Shown here piece after piece: positions 59,028-64,000 of a stretch of DNA of 64,000 bases. The stretch's first letter is position 1; the number at the start of each line of letters is the position of its first letter. This stretch comes from Actinomycetes bacterium (lineage in GTDB: Bacteria; Actinomycetota; Thermoleophilia; Solirubrobacterales; 70-9). A program made the translations under genes and the position numbers. Location: NCBI GenBank assembly GCA_023436605.1, contig JAEZIQ010000105.1:1-64000 (forward strand), in the 5' to 3' direction. The notes below the pieces were generated by a model. That model was not told where the DNA came from. It did no database searches and saw only the letters and a program-made list of their open reading frames with translations.

Positions 59028-61295
59028 TCAGCCCGCGTTTCGCAACTCCACCAGTTCGGCCAGGTCCTCGTTCGACAGTTCGGTCAGAGCGGCCTCGCCG
59101 GTGCTGACGATCGCGTCGGCGAGTTCACGCTTGACTTCGTGGATCGAGGCGATGCGATCTTCAATCGTGCCTTCGGCGATCAGGCGATGCACCTGGACCG
59201 AGTTCTCCTGGCCGATACGGTGGGCGCGGTCGGTCGCCTGCTCTTCCACGGCCGGGTTCCACCAGCGGTCGTAATGGATCACATGGTCGGCCCGGGTCAG
59301 ATTGAGCCCGGTGCCGGCCGCCTTCAGTGAGAGCAGGAACACGGGGACTTCGCCGTCCTGGAAGCGCTCGACCATCCGCTCGCGCTGCCGGACCGCGGTT
59401 CCACCGTGGAGCAGCATCGCGTCGATGCCTCGTTCATCGAGATGGCGGGCAAGCAGTCTTGCCATGGCCACATACTGGGTGAAGACGAGGACGGAACTGT
59501 CTTCACTGAGGATCGTGTCGAGCAGCTCGTCCAGCAATTCGAGCTTGCCGGAGCGCTCATCGAGCTTGCCGTTCTCCTCGCCAAGGAACTGCACCGGGTG
59601 GTTGCAGATCTGCTTCAGCGAGGTCAGCAGCTTGAGCACCAGGCCGCGACGGTTGATGCCTTCGGCGGTGCGGATCTGGAGCATGTTCTCCCGCACGGCA
59701 GCTTCGTAAAGCTTGATCTGCTCGGGAGTAAGGGCCACCGGCTGGTCGGTGATCGTCTTCGGCGGCAGTTCCGGCGCGATGCCCGGATCCGACTTCCGGC
59801 GTCTCAGCAGGAACGGCCGGACCAGGCGGTTGAGCAGACGGGTCGCCGCTTCGCTCGCCTCGAGCTCGATTGGGTCGGCCCACTTCTTGCGGAACGAACC
59901 GAGGCTGCCGAGCAGGCCGGGCGTAGTCCAATCGAGGATCGCCCAGAGTTCGCTCAGGTTGTTCTCCACCGGGGTACCGGTCAGGGCGACCCGCGAGCGG
60001 GCGGGAATCGTCCTCAGCGCCTTGGCTGCTGCGGACCTTGGGTTCTTCACGTGCTGGGCCTCATCGGCCACCAGCAGCCCCCAGGGCACGGCCTCGAAGC
60101 GCTCGGCGTCGAGTCGCATCGTGCCGTATGTGGTCAGGACGAAGCCGCCCGTGATCTGGTCGAGGCTGCGGTTCGGCCCGTGGTAGCGACGGACTGCCTC
60201 GGTCGGCGCGAAGCGCTGGATTTCACGCTCCCAGTTGCCTAGCAGCGAGGCCGGGCAGACGACCAGGGTCGGGCCTGCGGTCTGTGGGTTCAGTCGTCGG
60301 TGAAGGTGCAGCGAGATCAGCATCACCGTCTTGCCCAGGCCCATGTCATCGGCCAGGCAGCCACCGAGGCCGAGCGATGTCATCCGGTGGAGCCACCGGA
60401 GCCCCTCGACCTGGTACTCGCGAAGGGTCGCATTGAGGGCTTCGGGTGGGTCGATCTGACCGGACTGCTCTTCGCCGGTCACCTGTTCCCGGAGCTGGGC
60501 AACCCAACCTTTGGCTTCGACCTCAACGCGTTCGCCATCAACTACCGTGCTGCCGGTAAGGGCGACGCTCAGCGCATCGATCGCGGTCAGGGGCTTCAGG
60601 TCGGGATCCCGGGCCCGGTCCGCCATCGCCCGGGGCACGAGGACCCAGCGTTCGCGCAGACGGACGATCGGACCGTCCGCATCGGCGACCTCCGCCATCT
60701 CCTCGTCGCTCAGCGGCACACCCCCCAAGGAGAGCTGCCAGGAGAAGCCCTGCAGCGCGTTCTGGTCGAAAACGTCGGGAACGCTCTGGCTGAGCCGTCC
60801 ACTGCTGCCGACCACGACCTTGGCATCGAGCGACTGGTCGAGGTCCGGATCCCACTCGAGGGCGATTCCCGAGGCTTCGAGCCGTTCGGCGGCGCCGTCG
60901 AGCAGGTCGAGCACTTCTTCGTCTCTCAGTTCGAGCCGGTCAGGGACGTCGGCTTCGAGCAGGCTGCGGAGCGGCGCCCAGGCAGCGGCGGCCATGCCGA
61001 CCCCCATGGTCGTGTCGATCCTTCCGCGGGAACCGAACTCCTCTTTGTCGCGGGTCCAGAGTTCGGCTACGTCCTCGAACTCACCGGGCCGGTCCGGCGG
61101 GTGGGTCCGGACGACCATTTCGAAGGGCCGGATCCGGTAGAGACCGTCGGATGCTCCAACCCGCAACCGGATTGGCACATCCTTCCGCTTCGGGCGCGGG
61201 TTTGCGCCACCGTTGGCGCCAGCGCGCCCGGGCGCGTCACCGGTTCTTGGGAGTGATGAGGAAGGAGACAAAAGCGGCCAGACATTGTATGTCAA
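59028..61295 (-). CDS. SNF2-family helicase/ATPase
   Basis: A 755-residue SWI2/SNF2 protein. The N-terminal 280 residues carry the bacterial helicase-associated (DUF3670-like) region. Motif I is ADDMGLGKTVMLI, motif II LLVADEAQHVKN (DEAQ box), motif III VALTGTPVENNLSELWAI, and motifs V-VI SLKAAGTGLNLTRADHVIHYD and TDRAHRIGQ. It would remodel protein-DNA complexes and lacks a nuclease. Family members are often about 950-1000 residues, so this one is N-terminally short. The open frame starts at a TTG (61295); in-frame downstream starts (TTG 61271 or GTG near residue 40) are possible. Confidence 0.9.
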   Translation of the reverse strand: MTYNVWPLLSPSSSLPRTGDAPGRAGANGGANPRPKRKDVPIRLRVGASDGLYRIRPFEMVVRTHPPDRPGEFEDVAELWTRDKEEFGSRGRIDTTMGVGMAAAAWAPLRSLLEADVPDRLELRDEEVLDLLDGAAERLEASGIALEWDPDLDQSLDAKVVVGSSGRLSQSVPDVFDQNALQGFSWQLSLGGVPLSDEEMAEVADADGPIVRLRERWVLVPRAMADRARDPDLKPLTAIDALSVALTGSTVVDGERVEVEAKGWVAQLREQVTGEEQSGQIDPPEALNATLREYQVEGLRWLHRMTSLGLGGCLADDMGLGKTVMLISLHLHRRLNPQTAGPTLVVCPASLLGNWEREIQRFAPTEAVRRYHGPNRSLDQITGGFVLTTYGTMRLDAERFEAVPWGLLVADEAQHVKNPRSAAAKALRTIPARSRVALTGTPVENNLSELWAILDWTTPGLLGSLGSFRKKWADPIELEASEAATRLLNRLVRPFLLRRRKSDPGIAPELPPKTITDQPVALTPEQIKLYEAAVRENMLQIRTAEGINRRGLVLKLLTSLKQICNHPVQFLGEENGKLDERSGKLELLDELLDTILSEDSSVLVFTQYVAMARLLARHLDERGIDAMLLHGGTAVRQRERMVERFQDGEVPVFLLSLKAAGTGLNLTRADHVIHYDRWWNPAVEEQATDRAHRIGQENSVQVHRLIAEGTIEDRIASIHEVKRELADAIVSTGEAALTELSNEDLAELVELRNAG

Positions 61296-61335
61296 TGGCG
61301 CGGCGGGCTCGGCTACCTACCCCTTCGCGGTTCGA

Positions 61336-62013
61336 TCAGCCTGCTTCTTCGGTTTCCCGGCCCTGTTTCAGGTCGATCCCCGCGGCACGCAGCATCAGGT
61401 AGCTGAGATAGATCGCCAGAGCGAAGACAGGCAGCCCCATTGCGGTTTTGGCGATGCCGAGCGCGACCAGCGAGCCGGTCAGATAGAGCGGCAGCTGAAC
61501 CGAAAGTCGCAGGAGGAAAGTTCCCACCCAGAGCCAGCTGATCTTGCTGAAGAGCCGCACCCGATCCGGATCCTGCCGCCAGTTCATGCCCTCCCCGATC
61601 AACGGTCCGATGAACACACCCATCAGCGGCCAGCGAATCGCGATCGAGACCGCGTAGGCCAGCGCGTACCCGGCGTTGAAGAGGAGTCCCGGCAGGAAGA
61701 AGTCTTCTGCCTTGCCGGTCCGGGTGGCGATGAAAGCTGCCAGCGCCACTCCAAGAAAACCCGAAGCGGCGTACCTCATCCTCTCCCCTCTGACCAACCG
61801 CACCAGGGCGATCAGCAGGGCGATGCCGACCGCGATCGCCGCGGCCAGCTCGAGCTTCTGCCCGCTCACCGTGTAGGCGATTACGAAGGCAAGTCCGGGA
61901 ATGCTCGAGTCGGCAATTCCCTGGGGACCACCAAGCTCGTCAAGGAGGTTGATCTCCTCCTTCTCATCGAGCTCAACCTCGACGTGATCATCTTCCCGGC
62001 TGACTTCGCTCAC
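61336..62013 (-). CDS. DUF3159 membrane protein
   Basis: A 225-residue protein with about six hydrophobic segments and the DUF3159 pattern: LDELGGPQGIADSSIPGLAF, FIATRTGKAEDFFLPGLLFN, YAVSIAIRWPLMGVFIGPLI and SKISWLWVGTFLLRLSVQLP. Acidic N-terminus. The family is of unknown function and common in Actinobacteria. The start is a GTG with a GACAAT box six bases ahead. Confidence 0.88.
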   Translation of the reverse strand: MSEVSREDDHVEVELDEKEEINLLDELGGPQGIADSSIPGLAFVIAYTVSGQKLELAAAIAVGIALLIALVRLVRGERMRYAASGFLGVALAAFIATRTGKAEDFFLPGLLFNAGYALAYAVSIAIRWPLMGVFIGPLIGEGMNWRQDPDRVRLFSKISWLWVGTFLLRLSVQLPLYLTGSLVALGIAKTAMGLPVFALAIYLSYLMLRAAGIDLKQGRETEEAG

Positions 62014-62019
62014 CCGGGG

Positions 62020-62025
62020 ATTGTC
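62020..62025 (-). promoter_or_regulatory. -10 box GACAAT of the 62013 gene
   Basis: On the minus strand GACAAT ends six bases before the GTG at 62013; its first base departs from TANNNT. Confidence 0.35.
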
Positions 62026-62038
62026 GCGGAAAGCTCCC

Positions 62039-63133
62039 TCACCCCGCCATCTCGCAACCGGTCAGCACATCCACGCCACGATCGATCCGAAATTTCTTCT
62101 CCTTGCCGGGTCCGCAGTCGATGCGGTCGCGGAACCCATCCATCTGACCGTGAAAAGTGTCGTCACCCGGGCCGCCAAACACGAAATCCGCTCCTGTGTC
62201 ACCGCCGCTACGACCGCCGGAGCCGATTTCGTCGCGGCCGGCGCCGCCGTGAATTCGGTCGCGGCCGGGACCTCCGACTAGACTGAAGGGAGCCCACTCG
62301 TAGTTGTTGACCTGCCGGTCGTCACCGCCAAGGGCCCGGATCAGGTCGTTGCCCGTTCCGCCGCTCAAGGCGTCCGGTCCGCTGTGGCCGATCAGCTCGT
62401 CGTCTCCGTCATCACCCTGGACGGCGAGCTTGACCCAGGACGGTAACGGCTCCAGGCCCTTTCTGATCGCGGGCCGGGTGTAGTCCCGGCCCGGCCCGGC
62501 GGCCACCCGAATCGCCTCGACCGAGATTCCCGGCAGGATGTCGTGATCCGGCCGGTCCCCATCCTGACCAGGATTGAAGTTCACGGTTGGCACCCCGTCG
62601 GCAGCACCGAAATCCAGTCGGTCGGTGCCTTTCGTTCCGATATACCCGAGGGAACCGTCGGGCCGGGTTGGTGGAGGACCCTGGACAATCCGGATCTCTA
62701 TCTCCGGCCCGACCTGCTCTCTGGTCGCTCCCGGAGCCAAAGCCCAACCGGGACGGGCCCTGCTCATATCGAAAACGATCAGGCTGCCGTCGCCGTGCCT
62801 GGGAAGAAGCAGATCGATGCGATCGATTTCCGAGGTAGTGAGGGTTTCGAAACCGCAGTCGAGTTCGCGCCCGCGGAGAAATGAAGCCGGAAAGGCATTC
62901 CGATAACTCTCCTGGGATCGAACCGAAAGGTTCACGCCGCGCTGGGCGATGATCAGAGTCGAATCGAAGAAGGTCCCTTTTGCGTTCAGTCGCAGTACGT
63001 TGTCGGCCGGACCCGACGCTCCAGCCTCGATCACATGGCAGCGACCCCCTTCGGCCGCCGACGCGGTGACCGGACCGAGTAGCGAAGCCAGGACGATCAG
63101 CGACACCAACCACCGGAAACGGATCGTTTTCAT
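62039..63133 (-). CDS. secreted RTX-like repeat protein
   Basis: A 364-residue exported protein started at ATG 63133 (AAAGGA upstream). The leader is RFRWLVSLIVLASLLGPVTA. The second half has glycine-aspartate nonapeptide-like repeats that resemble calcium-binding RTX motifs: GDDGDDELIGHSGPDALSGG, TGNDLIRALGGDD, GGPGRDRIHGGAGRDEIGSG, FGGPGDDTFHG. Cysteines at DRIDCGPG and LTGCEM probably form a disulfide near the end. Its start overlaps the delta-60 gene stop by four bases (ATGA). No type I secretion genes are nearby. Confidence 0.85.
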   Translation of the reverse strand: MKTIRFRWLVSLIVLASLLGPVTASAAEGGRCHVIEAGASGPADNVLRLNAKGTFFDSTLIIAQRGVNLSVRSQESYRNAFPASFLRGRELDCGFETLTTSEIDRIDLLLPRHGDGSLIVFDMSRARPGWALAPGATREQVGPEIEIRIVQGPPPTRPDGSLGYIGTKGTDRLDFGAADGVPTVNFNPGQDGDRPDHDILPGISVEAIRVAAGPGRDYTRPAIRKGLEPLPSWVKLAVQGDDGDDELIGHSGPDALSGGTGNDLIRALGGDDRQVNNYEWAPFSLVGGPGRDRIHGGAGRDEIGSGGRSGGDTGADFVFGGPGDDTFHGQMDGFRDRIDCGPGKEKKFRIDRGVDVLTGCEMAG

Positions 63134-64000
63134 CGGGTACATCCTTTCGTCGAGGTGCGTCCGTCCGCCCCGGCCAGATTGATTCGCGAAAGGGCTGGAA
63201 GTAGCTCCGCTCCACCGTCAGGACCCCTTCGCTCCACGTACCCGGAGAAGGTCAAGGTCCCCGAGTTCTGCTTCACCGAGTCGAGACCGTACGAACCTAG
63301 TACCAACGGCCATGTCTGGCTGAGGATGCCGTCGCCGCCGCCAAACTGACGGTCTAGTTGGCCCTGCGTGTCGTAGCGCAGTACCGAGAAGCCTGGTTTG
63401 CCTCCACACGGTTCAAAGGTCGCCGCGACGTCGAGCCCGCCCCGGCCGCCAGGGTGAAGGCCGTTGATCCAGAAGGTGCGTCCGCCACCAACCCGGATCC
63501 GGCCGCGCTTGCCGAACCGGCGGTCCGGCCGCCCGTTCCCGCGAAGCATCAGCAACGCTTCCGGCCTGTCGCAGTTGCCCAGGCAGTCGTAGGTGACGTG
63601 GACGGCGATCCTGCCGTCCGGCAGAGCGGCAACGCCACGCGCGTACCCCCTCAGCCCGAACCGGTACTGAACGGCTCCATTCCGGCCAAATGCCCGGTCG
63701 ATCCGACCGTCCGGGAGGAAGCGGGCCACACCGACCATCTGGGTCACATTTCGCTTGTCCACACAGCTGAACATGCTTGAGCAGATGCCGCCGACGACGA
63801 TGATCCGGCCCCTCCGGTCCCGGGTCAGCGAAGTCGCCACTCCGTCGATCTTCAGCTGGACCTGGGCCGTCCCGCCCTTCCCGAAGCTCCGGTCGATGGC
63901 ACCCGACGGCAGATACCTGGCGACCCGGAAGGTGCTGGCTACCGATCCATTGATTCCTCGACCCTCCCCCTCACCGCCTCCGGCCACGAGGAAGCGACCG
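63130..64000 (-). CDS. delta-60 repeat protein, N-terminus cut by window edge
   Basis: The minus strand is open from the window edge to 63130. At least five repeats match the delta-60 beta-propeller-like pattern: RYLPSGAIDRSFGKGG, RFLPDGRIDRAFGRNGAV, LRGNGRPDRRFGKRGRI, RYDTQGQLDRQFGGGDG, each followed by a GR or IVVGG strand. It continues in the upstream neighbour, as GRFLVAGG precedes the first visible methionine position. Such proteins are secreted; cysteines (CSSMFSCVDK, CLGNCDRP) suggest disulfides. It overlaps the RTX-like gene, so the two are an operon. Confidence 0.85.
   Translation of the reverse strand, partial: GRFLVAGGGEGEGRGINGSVASTFRVARYLPSGAIDRSFGKGGTAQVQLKIDGVATSLTRDRRGRIIVVGGICSSMFSCVDKRNVTQMVGVARFLPDGRIDRAFGRNGAVQYRFGLRGYARGVAALPDGRIAVHVTYDCLGNCDRPEALLMLRGNGRPDRRFGKRGRIRVGGGRTFWINGLHPGGRGGLDVAATFEPCGGKPGFSVLRYDTQGQLDRQFGGGDGILSQTWPLVLGSYGLDSVKQNSGTLTFSGYVERRGPDGGAELLPALSRINLAGADGRTSTKGCTR

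Noticed and set aside
1..64000. CRISPR arrays, rRNA genes and prophage modules
   Set aside because: No regularly spaced repeats, rRNA-like stretches, capsid, portal or integrase genes were seen.

Overview
The window is high-GC, tightly packed actinobacterial chromosome. Several things point to the class Thermoleophilia, order Solirubrobacterales or a close relative: secreted proteins opening with a YANVMATVAVFLTLGGAAYA-like leader, collagen-like and delta-60-repeat surface proteins, a deazaflavin (F420)-type oxidoreductase, a DUF6411 protein, and many acyl-CoA, wax-ester and desaturase genes. No rRNA, convincing tRNA, CRISPR array or intact insertion sequence was seen. Many genes lack a Shine-Dalgarno sequence and instead carry a TANNNT hexamer 6-8 bases before the start codon, which suggests widespread leaderless transcription.

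Layout. 1-6.5 kb: partial acyl-CoA dehydrogenase, amidase, NhaA antiporter, small proteins and a quinone-oxidoreductase-like protein. 6.6-14.4 kb: a signalling block with a LuxR-type STAND ATPase, a repeat-rich secreted protein, a methyltransferase, and a 1051-residue nucleotide cyclase-ATPase-TPR protein. 14.5-19.4 kb: cell-surface genes, including a von Willebrand factor A/DUF11 protein and an L,D-transpeptidase. 19.4-25.4 kb: a MYG1-family protein, a membrane protein, and a decarboxylase-APC antiporter-lipoprotein operon that looks like an amino-acid-dependent acid-resistance system.

25.4-28.7 kb is an accessory island: a 365-bp element bounded by inverted repeats, a VapBC-like toxin-antitoxin pair, a 38-residue membrane peptide, orphan secreted proteins, and a c-di-AMP (ydaO/yuaA) riboswitch in front of one of them. 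28.7-30.8 kb: MTHFR-like, flavodoxin-like and deazaflavin-type redox genes. 30.9-34.3 kb: a sigma factor, a one-pass membrane partner and two secreted proteins, one of which repeats the extracytoplasmic domain of the partner; then two small membrane proteins.

34.6-64 kb is mostly metabolism and housekeeping: enoyl-CoA hydratase/TetR, a degenerate M28-like secreted protein, a fatty-acid desaturase with its ferredoxin reductase and a divergent PucR-type regulator, a PAS-EAL c-di-GMP enzyme, manganese catalase, a collagen-like surface protein, a CPA1 antiporter, a WS/DGAT-lipase pair beside an acyl-CoA dehydrogenase, a secreted lipase, an ECF-type sigma factor with a YCII protein, an SNF2 helicase with a TetR gene, a DUF3159 membrane protein, and an RTX-like plus delta-60-repeat pair at the right edge. 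The less explained parts are the riboswitch-controlled orphan, the sigma/duplicated-sensor-domain locus and the LuxR/cyclase block.
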